In this document: in pieces, positions 1 to 7,697 of the stretch
Layout of the letters: each line of letters begins with the position of its first letter
Position numbering within the stretch: the first letter of the stretch is position 1
NCBI GenBank assembly: GCA_023404345.1
Contig: JAEYCB010000015.1
Location: forward strand, 1 to 55,271
Length of the DNA: 55,271 nucleotides
Source: Bacillota bacterium
GTDB taxonomy: Bacteria > Bacillota > Clostridia > Christensenellales > Aristaeellaceae
Direction: 5' to 3'
Notes under the pieces: model-generated
Databases searched by the model: none
Seen by the model: the letters and a program-made list of their open reading frames with translations, nothing else
What the model was told of the DNA's origin: nothing
Program-made: the position numbers and the translations under genes

Positions 1-42
1 CTGCGATGAATCTCAAGAAACTCGCCCTCCACAAGTGGCGAC

Positions 43-66
43 CTTTTCTGCTTTTCTGCTTTTCTA
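43..66. repeat. Three tandem copies of an 8-bp unit
   Basis: The unit CTTTTCTG occurs twice in a row and a third time with its last base changed to A. The first 80 bases of the window otherwise hold no coding region I can support. This may be slippage-prone intergenic sequence downstream of a gene lying to the left of the window. Confidence 0.6.
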
Positions 67-80
67 CCTTCACCTACTAC

Positions 81-116
81 AAGAAGCCACTTTGTGCCGA
101 AGCAAAGTGGCTTCTT
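81..116. terminator. Bidirectional intrinsic terminator, 14-bp perfect stem
   Basis: Arms AAGAAGCCACTTTG and CAAAGTGGCTTCTT pair without mismatch around an 8-nt loop. It lies downstream of the minus-strand gene ending at 167 and would also stop a plus-strand gene entering from the left. The U-rich side is short in both directions. Confidence 0.7.
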
Positions 117-166
117 TGACTGGCTGACGCGCCGCCCTTGCGGGCAGCGCGCGCATGTTTCTGCTT

Positions 167-700
167 TTATGCCTCAGTGTGGACAAACTGCATATCGCTG
201 AGGAACTGAACGGCCATATCCAGTTCTTCCTGGGATACCTGCACATCGCCCGCGGGCTCCAGCAGCAGGCCGATGAAGTAGCCCTGATAGACCGTAAATA
301 CCTCGGCATACTCATCATGCTCAGAGTTCTCATCCACGATGATCAGCTTGGTGCCCTCGGCGGTTTCAGAAAGCGTGTAGGTGGGATTGGCGAAATCCGA
401 CATGGAAACGGTGATCAGCGAATCAAGTTCTTCGTCCGACAGATCGTTAATGGAGCGGTCCGCGTATTCTTCGGAGTAGCCCAGGGACAGCACCATCAAC
501 AACTTGCCCTCTTCTTCGGGGTTCAACTGTCCGTAGAACACGTCGCCATACCATGTCTGGTCAAAAGTATAGCCATCAGGCACAACCACCGACAGGCTCA
601 GCGTATCGTTTACCTTTACCGTTACAGCCTGCGTCTCCTCTGCCAGAGCAAACACCGGCAACAAAAGCACGGTCAGCAATACAGCAAAAAACTTTTTCAT
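167..700 (-). CDS. Secreted protein of unknown function, 177 aa
   Basis: The start is the ATG followed by AAAAAGTTT, which has AGAGGTG 8 nt upstream; earlier in-frame ATGs are worse placed. The N-terminus MKKFFAVLLTVLLLPVFALA is a classic signal peptide with an ALA cleavage site before EETQ, so the product is exported. The mature part is acidic (runs of E and D), with alternating beta-type stretches such as TVKVNDTLSLSVVVP and no cysteine, transmembrane segment or catalytic motif that I recognise. It resembles the small, fast-evolving secreted proteins common in gut Clostridia. The next gene upstream (740-1371) is also secreted and on the same strand, so the two may be co-transcribed. Function unknown. 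Confidence 0.8.
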   Translation of the reverse strand: MKKFFAVLLTVLLLPVFALAEETQAVTVKVNDTLSLSVVVPDGYTFDQTWYGDVFYGQLNPEEEGKLLMVLSLGYSEEYADRSINDLSDEELDSLITVSMSDFANPTYTLSETAEGTKLIIVDENSEHDEYAEVFTVYQGYFIGLLLEPAGDVQVSQEELDMAVQFLSDMQFVHTEA

Positions 701-739
701 ATCCATTGCACCTCTTTTCATGGTTTAAGCCTCAGCAGC

Positions 740-1371
740 TCAGTTGTTGAGGACGGCGCCCACGCTGGTGCCATCGCCCACCGTCGTAAGGAAACTGCGG
801 TTGATGAAGCCCACATAGCCAGTCTGGGGATCGCTTACCTGCGCCCAGCTGCCATCCTGAGCGATAACCGTGAGGGAATATCCGGCATAGCAGCGCATGA
901 TCACACGGCAGTCATAGGAGGGAGCCCAGCGGAAGTTGACGTAACCATTGGGCTTGGAAGGCCGCACAACGACCTCATAGGGATCAACGAGCTTAAAGTT
1001 TTTAAAATTGGGCATCTGCGGGGTATTGGACGTGTCGTTATCGCTGGACTTTTTTTCGCCGGACTTGTCGGCGGGCTTCTGCACCACCAGATAACGGGTC
1101 ATCATATAGCCGTCCCAGGTGCGTCCGCCGCTGGTGTAGGCCACATGCGCCCAGTTGCGGTCGGATTCGTAGCCAAGCACATCCACCACGGCGCCGTAGG
1201 GTACCTCGGTCAGCACGTTGTTGGCCGGTGCAATGGGGTCCTTGCGCAGATGTACGCTGCCGCCATTGCTGGTTTTTACATACATGCTTCCCGTATTGGC
1301 CAGCGCCATCGCGGGCAACATCGTGCACAGCAGCGCAACAGCCATGAGCGCGGTGAGACTCTTTTGGTCAT
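740..1371 (-). pseudogene. Secreted bacterial SH3-domain protein with an apparent 1-nt frameshift in the signal peptide
   Basis: The body of the reading frame encodes two SH3-like modules. The first runs from about GSMYVKTSNGGSVHLRKDP to DGYMMTRYLV and the second from YEVVVRPSKPNGYVNFR to TGYVGFINRSFL, joined by a lysine/serine-rich linker. Such proteins bind cell-wall peptides outside the membrane. The only well-placed start is ATGACC at 1371, with AAGGAGG 10 nt upstream, but it is out of frame with the body. Adding one A to the AAAA run at 1362-1365 would give MTKKSLTALMAVALLCTMLP, a perfect signal peptide ending AMALA, and a 210-aa protein. As written, the first in-frame ATG is at 1345 and has no ribosome binding site. 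This is either a sequencing error in a homopolymer, a phase-variable tract or a young pseudogene. Confidence 0.75.
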
Positions 1372-1516
1372 GGAAACGCAACCTCCTTAATAGAGAATGA
1401 TTATCCATATTATAGCATAAATCCGGGTGGGTGAAAAGCGGCCCCCTCGAAGCGAAAAAGCCTCTTCTCAAAGACGAACCCGCGATTTTTCAAATAATAC
1501 AAGCGTTTTGGATGGG

Positions 1517-1545
1517 TTGACAGCCTTCCCCGAGTAGAGTATAAT
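1517..1545 (+). promoter_or_regulatory. Sigma-A promoter of the trpB T-box transcript
   Basis: TTGACA at 1517-1522 and TATAAT at 1540-1545 are both consensus, with a 17-bp spacer. Transcription would start near 1552, just before the T-box leader. Confidence 0.85.
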
Positions 1546-1564
1546 GATTGTAAATTCATACACT

Positions 1565-1840
1565 CCAAACCGTTGAAGCGGAGATAAAGGCGGCCACGCC
1601 CTTCCAGAGAGCCCGCGGTGCTGAAAGGCGGGCAGGAAACGCACCGTCAAATGGACCGCTGAGGGCGCAGTCAAATGTGGATGTCCACAGAGTATGCTGC
1701 GACGCGCAGGCATGCGTCAGTTGCCGGAGATATGCAGGTATCTCGTCAAGCGCACGGGGCTTTCCCCGTGAAACAGGGTGGCACCGCGGACAGTCGAGTT
1801 CGTCCCTGGTAGAAGCAAACTTCTGCCAGGGGCTTTTTCA
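1565..1840 (+). ncRNA. T-box riboswitch leader, predicted tRNA-Trp specific
   Basis: The T-box signature AGGGTGGCACCGCGG lies at 1775-1789. It is followed by an intrinsic terminator with arms at 1804-1815 and 1820-1831, loop CAAA and a T5 tract at 1834-1838. The segment GATAAAGG near 1583 and the hairpin-rich stretch 1600-1680 suit Stem I. The specifier candidates are TGG at 1652-1654 (in CAAATGGACC, followed by a purine) and TGG at 1678-1680; both are the tryptophan codon. The UGGC in the T-box pairs with a GCCA tRNA end, meaning discriminator base G73, as in bacterial tRNA-Trp. Uncharged tRNA-Trp would favour the antiterminator and so switch on the downstream trpB. Confidence 0.93.
1804..1838 (+). 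terminator. T-box intrinsic terminator
   Basis: A 12-bp stem (CCCTGGTAGAAG with CTTCTGCCAGGG, one G-U pair) with a CAAA loop, then T5. It competes with the antiterminator formed by the T-box sequence just upstream. Confidence 0.9.
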
Positions 1841-1888
1841 TTTCCCCGGCAGAAAACAGGGAATCCTTTTGATTTCAGGAGGCAGATT

Positions 1889-1957
1889 ATGCGGTTGACC
1901 AGGCGATGGCGTCCCGGCGGGGACGATGAATGCGTTTTGCTCAAGGGAATACTCTGA
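1889..1957 (+). CDS. Possible 22-codon leader ORF between T-box and trpB
   Basis: An ATG lies 6 nt after a full AGGAGG (1877-1882) and opens a short frame beginning MRLTRRWRPGGDD and ending at TGA 1955-1957. It is basic and contains one Trp codon. It lies after the T-box terminator, so it is made only when the leader is read through, and it ends 28 nt before trpB. It could be a second attenuation layer, a coupling ORF or chance. No homologue is known to me. Confidence 0.35.
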   Translation: MRLTRRWRPGGDDECVLLKGIL

Positions 1958-1985
1958 CAAATATGATAAATGGGAGGTTCTTCTT

Positions 1986-3203
1986 ATGAAATTTCATGAT
2001 GTGGATTTTGACACCTATTTCCGCAACTATCCCGACGCGAACGGCTATTTCGGAAAGTATGGCGGCTCCTACATTCCGCCACAGCTGCAGGCGGCCATGG
2101 ATGAAATCACCGACGCTTACATGACCATTTGCAAATCCAGCAAGTTCGTCAATGAACTCCGGCGCATCCGCCGGGAATTCCAGGGGCGTCCCACGCCGGT
2201 TTCGCACCTGGAGCGGCTGTCGTCCTCGCTGGGCAACGTGCAGCTCTACGCCAAGCGCGAGGATCTCAACCACACTGGTGCTCACAAGCTGAACCACTGC
2301 ATGGGCGAAGCGCTCCTGGCCAAGTACATGGGTAAGAAAAAGGTCATAGCTGAAACCGGTGCGGGCCAGCATGGTGTGGCGCTGGCCACAGCGGCGGCGT
2401 ATTTCGGGCTGGAATGCGATATTTACATGGGCGCGGTAGATGTGAAAAAGCAGGCTCCCAACGTAGCGCGCATGAAAATCCTGGGTGCACGCGTGATAGA
2501 GGTGACCGACGGCCTTCAAACCCTCAAGGAGGCGGTGGATGCGGCCTTCGCGGCCTACAGCCGGGAGTACAAGGAAGCCATCTACTGCATCGGTTCGGTG
2601 GTAGGACCGCATCCCTTCCCCATGATGGTACGCGATTTCCAGAGCGTGGTGGGCATCGAGGCCCGCGCGCAATTCCTGGAAATGACCGGAGAGCTTCCCG
2701 ATGCTGTAGTGGCCTGTGTGGGCGGTGGGTCCAACGCCATGGGTATGTTTGCCGGATTCCTTAACGATCCGGTGGACATCTACGGCGTGGAGCCGCTAGG
2801 ACGCGGTCCGGCCCTGGGCGATCACGCCGCAAGCCTGAGCTATGGCACCGAAGGCGTGATGCACGGCTTCAACAGCATCATGCTCAAGGACGAGCACGGC
2901 GGTCCCGCGCCGGTTTACTCCGTAGCCAGCGGTCTGGATTATCCCTCTTCCGGTCCGGAGCATGCCTTCCTGCACGACCTGGGCCGCGTGACCTACGACG
3001 TGGTCGGAGACGAGGACACCATTGACGCATTCTTCACCCTGTCGCGTCTGGAGGGCATCATCCCCGCCATCGAAAGCGCCCATGCCGTGGCCTACGCCAT
3101 GCAGCTGGCCAAGCGCATGAAGCGCGGCTCCATCCTGATCAACCTGTCCGGTCGCGGGGACAAGGACATGGATTATGTGATTGAAAAATACGGCATCCGC
3201 TGA
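1986..3203 (+). CDS. trpB: Tryptophan synthase beta chain, solitary, 405 aa
   Basis: TrpB is a PLP enzyme that condenses indole with L-serine to give L-tryptophan. The start is the ATG with GGGAGGTTC just upstream. The PLP motif HTGAHKLNH places the Schiff-base lysine at about residue 101, and the catalytic glutamate is in AETGAGQHG (E123). GSVVGPHPFPMMVRDFQSVVG and the phosphate-binding GGGSNAMGMF are also typical, and the length is normal for the TrpB1 class. No trpA or other trp biosynthesis gene is next to it. With the Trp-type T-box in front, this suggests a stand-alone enzyme for making Trp from scavenged indole, or pairing with a TrpA encoded elsewhere. The gene is monocistronic, with a terminator directly after it. 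Confidence 0.95.
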   Translation: MKFHDVDFDTYFRNYPDANGYFGKYGGSYIPPQLQAAMDEITDAYMTICKSSKFVNELRRIRREFQGRPTPVSHLERLSSSLGNVQLYAKREDLNHTGAHKLNHCMGEALLAKYMGKKKVIAETGAGQHGVALATAAAYFGLECDIYMGAVDVKKQAPNVARMKILGARVIEVTDGLQTLKEAVDAAFAAYSREYKEAIYCIGSVVGPHPFPMMVRDFQSVVGIEARAQFLEMTGELPDAVVACVGGGSNAMGMFAGFLNDPVDIYGVEPLGRGPALGDHAASLSYGTEGVMHGFNSIMLKDEHGGPAPVYSVASGLDYPSSGPEHAFLHDLGRVTYDVVGDEDTIDAFFTLSRLEGIIPAIESAHAVAYAMQLAKRMKRGSILINLSGRGDKDMDYVIEKYGIR

Positions 3204-3210
3204 ATGCGGC

Positions 3211-3255
3211 GCGCCGCCCGGTGCCTCGGAAGAGGGAGCTGGGCGGTGCTTTTTT
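3211..3255 (+). terminator. Intrinsic terminator of trpB
   Basis: GCGCCGCCC pairs with GGGCGGTGC, with an inner CCTC/GAGG helix, followed by T6. Confidence 0.85.
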
Positions 3256-3317
3256 CATATGGTCGAAGCACGGTACTATGACGCCTTTTTCCCACCCCCA
3301 CCCGCTTCAATCTGTGT

Positions 3318-3323
3318 TATAAT
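3318..3323 (+). promoter_or_regulatory. Promoter -10 element for the alcohol dehydrogenase gene
   Basis: A consensus TATAAT lies 43 nt before the GTG start. No convincing -35 hexamer is visible at 17 bp (the area is C-rich), so activation by another factor is possible. Confidence 0.55.
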
Positions 3324-3366
3324 AGATCATCGTTCTATATCCCTGAACCGAAAGGAGCTGCACGTC

Positions 3367-4404
3367 GTGCTCACCTATACCTATGTCAGCCGAGGCCGCT
3401 TTGAACTTATGGAAAAACCCCGTCCCACCCTCCAAAACAGCCGGGACGCCATCGTGCGCGTCACGCTGGCCAGCATCTGCTCCAGCGACCTGCACATCCG
3501 CCATGGCAGCGTGCCAAGGGCGGTGCCCGGCATCACCGTGGGACATGAAATGGTAGGCGTGGTGGAGGAAACAGGCTCGGATGTCACCCGCGTAAAACGC
3601 GGCGACCGCGTAACGGTAAACGTGGAAACATTCTGCGGCGAATGCTATTTCTGCCGTCATGGCTGGGTCAACAACTGCACCGACCCCAACGGCGGATGGG
3701 CGCTGGGCTGCCGCATCGATGGCGGACAGGCTGAATATGTGCGTGTGCCCTATGCCGATCAGGGCCTGGACCTTATTCCCTCCGCCGTAACGGATGAGCA
3801 GGCCCTGCTGGTGGGCGATGTGCTGGCGACCGGCTATTGGGCCGCGCAGATCGGGAATATCGGACCGGAGGATACCGTGCTAATCATCGGTGCAGGTCCG
3901 ACAGGACTTTGCACGATGCAATGCGTGCTGCTCAAGCATCCCCGCCGGGTCATCGTATGCGATGCGGACCCGTTGCGCCTGGCCTTCGTGCGCCGCCATC
4001 ATCCGGATGTGCTCACTTCGCCGCCCGCGGGGCTGGAAGCCTTTGTCCGCGAGCATTCGGACCATGGCGGAGCGGACGCGGTGCTGGAGGTGGCAGGAAC
4101 GCCCGACACCTTCCGCATGGCGTGGACCTGCGCACGCCCCAACGCCACCGTAACCATCGTAGCCCTCTACGACGGCCCTCAAACGCTTCCCTTGCCTGAT
4201 ATGTATGGCAAAAATCTGATTTTCAAAACCGGCGGAGTAGACGGCTGCCACTGCGCCGAAACCCTGCGTCTGATCGAGCAGGGCAAGATTGATACAACAC
4301 CCCTGATCACCCACCGATGCACGCTTGCCAATATTGAAGAAGGCTACCGGATCTTTGAAAACCGGTTGGATGGGGTGATCAAGGTAGCGGTAACGCCCCG
4401 GTAA
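3367..4404 (+). CDS. Zinc-dependent medium-chain alcohol dehydrogenase, 345 aa
   Basis: A cytoplasmic NAD(P)-dependent oxidoreductase of the MDR/threonine-dehydrogenase-like class. The start is GTG at 3367, with AAAGGAG 9 nt upstream; the frame also runs open further upstream, but without a ribosome binding site. The catalytic zinc ligands are visible in SICSSDLH and GHEMVG. The four structural-zinc cysteines are in CGECYFCRHGWVNNC. The Rossmann motif GAGPTG is followed by an acidic residue in CDADPLR, which favours NAD over NADP. The substrate cannot be told from sequence. It is likely a polyol, secondary alcohol or amino-acid-derived alcohol. It is monocistronic and converges tail to tail with the MATE gene, with only 12 nt between stops and no hairpin. 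Confidence 0.9.
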   Translation: MLTYTYVSRGRFELMEKPRPTLQNSRDAIVRVTLASICSSDLHIRHGSVPRAVPGITVGHEMVGVVEETGSDVTRVKRGDRVTVNVETFCGECYFCRHGWVNNCTDPNGGWALGCRIDGGQAEYVRVPYADQGLDLIPSAVTDEQALLVGDVLATGYWAAQIGNIGPEDTVLIIGAGPTGLCTMQCVLLKHPRRVIVCDADPLRLAFVRRHHPDVLTSPPAGLEAFVREHSDHGGADAVLEVAGTPDTFRMAWTCARPNATVTIVALYDGPQTLPLPDMYGKNLIFKTGGVDGCHCAETLRLIEQGKIDTTPLITHRCTLANIEEGYRIFENRLDGVIKVAVTPR

Positions 4405-4416
4405 AGGCAGCCCGGC

Positions 4417-5799
4417 TCAGGCCTCCAGCTTGGCCTTGCCGATGCTTCGCTTGAGCCACCCGCCCTTTAGATAGTAAATCACAAACAGCACCGATGTGAC
4501 CGTCCACGTGATGGGATAGCTGAGCAACACCACCATCAGGCTATGGTAGGCGGGGGCCACGCCCATCACCCATACCACGCGCAGAAGGCATACGCCCGTA
4601 AGCGTAAAGAGTGTGGGGATAAGCGAATCGCCCGTGCCGCGCACCGCGCCAGCCAGCACTTCAATGCAGATATAGGTCACATACGTAGGCGCCAGCAGAC
4701 GCAAAATCTGCATGCCCAACGCTACCACCTGCGCGTCATCGGTAAACAGCCGGTAGAGCGGCTCGCCCAGCAGAAGGAAAAAGCCGCTCATCAGCACCGT
4801 CGCCCCGAAGGTCATCAGCAGGCATACGCGCACGCTCCGGCGCATGCGGTCGTACTTGCCCGCGCCGAAATTCTGTCCCACAAAGGTGGTGATGGATACG
4901 CCAAAGGCGTTGATCATCATCCAGTACAGGCCGTCGAGCTTGCCATAGGCCGTATAGGCGGCCACCACATTGGTGCCGAAGGCGTTGATGCTGGCCTGAA
5001 TGATGATATTGGAGAGGGAGTACATGACCGATTGCAGCCCCGCAGGAAAGCCGATGCGCACGATACGGTCCAGCAGGTTGCCATAGAAACGGATTTTTCT
5101 GGGTTCCAGACGATAGACCTGACGCGAACGCAGCAAAGTGAGCACCACCAGCACGGCGCTGACGGCCTGCGAAAAGATGGTGGCCAGTGCGGCACCTGCC
5201 ACCCCCATCTCCAGCCCCACCACCAGCAACACGTCCAGCACAATGTTGACCATGCAGGCGCTGATAAGGAAGTACAAAGGCCGGCGGGAATCGCCCACAG
5301 CGCGCAGGAGACCCGCGCCCACGTTATAGATGAGCGAAGGAATCATGCCGGCGAAATAGATGCGCACATACACCTCGGCATGGACCAGTACATCCGCCGG
5401 GGTGCCCATCCAGCGCAGAACCACGGGCGAAAACACGATGCCCAGCACCGTGAACAATGCGCCGCCCGCCAGTGCCAACGCCGCGGCGGTATGCACCGCC
5501 TCGCTGACCTCGCGGTCGCGCCGTCCGCCATAGAACTGCGAAAGGATGACCGTCGCGCCGGAGGAAAGGCCAACAAAAAAGCCCACCACCAGGTTAACCA
5601 GCGTACCCGTGGTGCCGCCCACGGCGGCCAGAGCCTCTTTGCCCACAAACTTTCCTACAATTACGGCATCTGCCGTGTTGTAGAGTTGCTGAAAAAACGT
5701 ACCCAACAGAATCGGGAAGAAAAAAGCCAGCAGGTTTTTCCAGATTACGCCCTCGGTGATGCTGTTTTGGCTGAACTCATGCCGCTTGAAAAGCGCCAT
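4417..5799 (-). CDS. MATE family cation-coupled multidrug exporter, 460 aa
   Basis: An integral membrane antiporter that expels cationic drugs or metabolites in exchange for Na+ or H+. The start MALFKRHEF has AGGAGG 6 nt upstream, removing 36 residues of a longer open frame. About twelve hydrophobic segments follow in two similar halves. The MATE signatures are the N-terminal LLAFFFPILLGTFFQQLYNTADAVIVGKFVG and the mid-protein LDRIVRIGFPAGLQSVMYSLSN. Length is normal for the DinF/NorM-like bacterial group. It follows the GNAT gene on the same strand with 77 nt between them and a weak hairpin, so it may be partly co-transcribed with the purC operon. Confidence 0.93.
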   Translation of the reverse strand: MALFKRHEFSQNSITEGVIWKNLLAFFFPILLGTFFQQLYNTADAVIVGKFVGKEALAAVGGTTGTLVNLVVGFFVGLSSGATVILSQFYGGRRDREVSEAVHTAAALALAGGALFTVLGIVFSPVVLRWMGTPADVLVHAEVYVRIYFAGMIPSLIYNVGAGLLRAVGDSRRPLYFLISACMVNIVLDVLLVVGLEMGVAGAALATIFSQAVSAVLVVLTLLRSRQVYRLEPRKIRFYGNLLDRIVRIGFPAGLQSVMYSLSNIIIQASINAFGTNVVAAYTAYGKLDGLYWMMINAFGVSITTFVGQNFGAGKYDRMRRSVRVCLLMTFGATVLMSGFFLLLGEPLYRLFTDDAQVVALGMQILRLLAPTYVTYICIEVLAGAVRGTGDSLIPTLFTLTGVCLLRVVWVMGVAPAYHSLMVVLLSYPITWTVTSVLFVIYYLKGGWLKRSIGKAKLEA

Positions 5800-5857
5800 A
5801 TGAATCCTCCTAATAAGGGATGCGTCGTCAGGGTATTCAGATTCTTCAGGCGGGAAA

Positions 5858-5876
5858 AGCGTTTTCACGCTGTTTT
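5858..5876 (-). terminator. Weak terminator after the GNAT gene
   Basis: On the minus strand AGCGTGAAAACGCT is followed by TTTTC. The stem is short, so read-through into the MATE gene is likely. Confidence 0.4.
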
Positions 5877-6677
5877 TTATGCCTCGCAGGAGCGGTACAG
5901 CTCCCATGCGTCATAGGGTCCGGCAAGACGATATCCCAGCCGCTGGGCCAGAGCAACGGACTCCAGATTGGCCGCATCCCAGCTGGGATAGAGGCCGCGG
6001 TCCAGACAGGTCAGAATCAGCCGGGCACAGCAAGCCAGAGCCACACCACGCCTGCGCATATCCTTGCGGGTTTCCACCTGAAGCTCAATGCCCCCGCTGA
6101 AACACACATAGGATGATGCGCCGCCTACCAACTCTCCCCCGCACAGTGCGGCCACCCCAAGCCCACGGGCCATAAAATCGTCTGCATCGCGGAATTGTTC
6201 ACAAAAGGACCTCGACCAGGGCGCCTGCATGACCAGGCGGCAGGCCTCGCGGTCAAACGGACGCAGCTCCACCCCTACAGGCGCAGACGCGGCAAACCGC
6301 GCCAAACGCTCTCGGTCAAAGGCTTCGCCGCCCTTGTGAAAAGCGTAGCGCCGCGTAGGCACCGCCTCGTCCGCAAACACGGCGGGAACCAATACCGATA
6401 ATGACGGATCGCGCGCCGCGAGTATGGCATACTGTCCTGCATGCTCGCGCTTCCATGCCGTCAGCAGGCTCCGGGCAGTTTGGATATTCTGCGCCGCAAG
6501 GAACAGGAAATCCGCGCATTCGGCCAGTGCGCCGCCGGGTGCTTCCTCCAGCGTCCACACACCGCCCATCGCTCCTTCCAGTGCGGAGGCGATCAGCATT
6601 TCCGGCCAGTCTGCAAAAAAGGGCGCGACGGCTGCTCTGGCCCGCGCCCCTTCGGCTCTTTTCAGGGCCTGTCCCAT
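5877..6677 (-). CDS. GNAT-type acetyltransferase, 266 aa
   Basis: It resembles the two-part GNAT proteins of Firmicutes (a GNAT_acetyltr_2-like architecture). The first 120 residues form an inactive-looking alpha/beta lead domain. The C-terminal part has the acetyl-CoA fold: GVAALCGGELVGGASSYVCFSGGIELQVETRKDMRRRGVALA, where RRRGVA is the pyrophosphate-binding loop, then a late PSWDAANLESVALAQRLGYRLAG strand-helix-strand. The acceptor is unknown. The gene overlaps the end of capE by 16 nt, so translation is probably coupled and it belongs to the purC-capE operon. There is no clear Shine-Dalgarno sequence, only GCAGGCG in the end of capE. Confidence 0.8.
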   Translation of the reverse strand: MGQALKRAEGARARAAVAPFFADWPEMLIASALEGAMGGVWTLEEAPGGALAECADFLFLAAQNIQTARSLLTAWKREHAGQYAILAARDPSLSVLVPAVFADEAVPTRRYAFHKGGEAFDRERLARFAASAPVGVELRPFDREACRLVMQAPWSRSFCEQFRDADDFMARGLGVAALCGGELVGGASSYVCFSGGIELQVETRKDMRRRGVALACCARLILTCLDRGLYPSWDAANLESVALAQRLGYRLAGPYDAWELYRSCEA

Positions 6678-7693
6678 GCGGCGAGCGCCTGCTGGATATA
6701 GTCCAGCTCCAGCAGCTTTTCCTTCACCTCTTCCACACTTAAAAGGCGGGTGTTGCTGGAATTAAACTCGGTCAGCAGGTTGCGGTCCTGCTCGCCGGTA
6801 ACCACATATTTATCATAGTTCAGATCGCGCGTATCGGAGGGGACGCGGTAAAAATCGCCCATATCTTCAGCGTGCGTGCACTCTTCATTGGTCAGCAGGG
6901 TCTCATACATTTTTTCGCCATGACGGATGCCGATGATGCGTACAGGATGATCTGGCGCATGAAACACCTCTTTGACAGCCTGCGCCAGCACGCCAATGGT
7001 GCAGGCAGGGGCCTTTTTGACCAGAATATCGCCGCTGTGAGCGTGCTCAAAGGCGAACAGCACCAGTTCCACAGCCTCTTCCAGACTCATGATGAAGCGA
7101 GTCATGTCCGGACTGGTCACGGTAAGAGGCTGGTTTGACCGGATCTGCTCGATAAACAGCGGGATCACCGACCCGCGCGAGCACATGACATTTCCATAGC
7201 GCGTTCCGCAGATGAGCGTACGTTCCGGGCTGACGGTGCGCGCCTTGGCCACGAATACCTTTTCCATCATGGCCTTGGAGGTACCCATGGCGTTGACAGG
7301 GTAGGCCGCCTTGTCGGTGGAGAGGCAGATGACCTTGCGCACACCCTCCTCGATGCAGGCGGTAAGCACGTTATCCGCGCCCAACACATTGGTTTTGACC
7401 GCTTCGACGGGAAAGAACTCGCAGGAGGGCACCTGCTTGAGCGCCGCCGCATGAAAGAGATAATCCACGCCGTGGATAGCATTTTTCACGCTGGAAAGCT
7501 CGCGCACGTCGCCGATATAGTATTTGATTTTATCATTCTGGTAATGGTGCCGCATATCGTCCTGCTTTTTTTCGTCGCGGCTGAAAATGCGGATTTCACC
7601 AATATCAGTATCCAAAAAGCGCTTGAGCACCGCCTCGCCAAAGGAGCCGGTGCCGCCGGTAATCATCAGCGTTTTGCCGCTGAAGGGAGTCAT
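6662..7693 (-). CDS. capE: CapE-like UDP-GlcNAc 4,6-dehydratase/5-epimerase, 343 aa
   Basis: A short-chain dehydrogenase/reductase enzyme acting on UDP-N-acetylglucosamine in the cytoplasm, first step toward UDP-FucNAc- or pseudaminic-type sugars for capsule or glycan. The NAD motif TGGTGSFG is at the N-terminus, then FSRDEKKQDDMRHHY, HAAALKQVPSCEFFPVEA, STDKAAYPVNAMGTSKAMMEK and CGTRYGNVMCSRGSVIPLF. From memory these segments are nearly identical to Staphylococcus CapE, and overall length matches. The ribosome binding site GAGGAGGAATG lies inside the end of purC. No capF, capG or other sugar-modifying partner is nearby, so the rest of the pathway must be elsewhere. Grouping with purC and a GNAT enzyme is unusual; the GNAT protein could acetylate a sugar intermediate, but that is speculation. 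Confidence 0.9.
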   Translation of the reverse strand: MTPFSGKTLMITGGTGSFGEAVLKRFLDTDIGEIRIFSRDEKKQDDMRHHYQNDKIKYYIGDVRELSSVKNAIHGVDYLFHAAALKQVPSCEFFPVEAVKTNVLGADNVLTACIEEGVRKVICLSTDKAAYPVNAMGTSKAMMEKVFVAKARTVSPERTLICGTRYGNVMCSRGSVIPLFIEQIRSNQPLTVTSPDMTRFIMSLEEAVELVLFAFEHAHSGDILVKKAPACTIGVLAQAVKEVFHAPDHPVRIIGIRHGEKMYETLLTNEECTHAEDMGDFYRVPSDTRDLNYDKYVVTGEQDRNLLTEFNSSNTRLLSVEEVKEKLLELDYIQQALAAWDRP

Positions 7694-7697
7694 AGGT

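Noticed and set aside
155..1390. 411-codon plus-strand open frame over the two secreted-protein genes
   Set aside because: His/Gly-rich antisense translation of two signal-peptide genes; no ribosome binding site or family motif.
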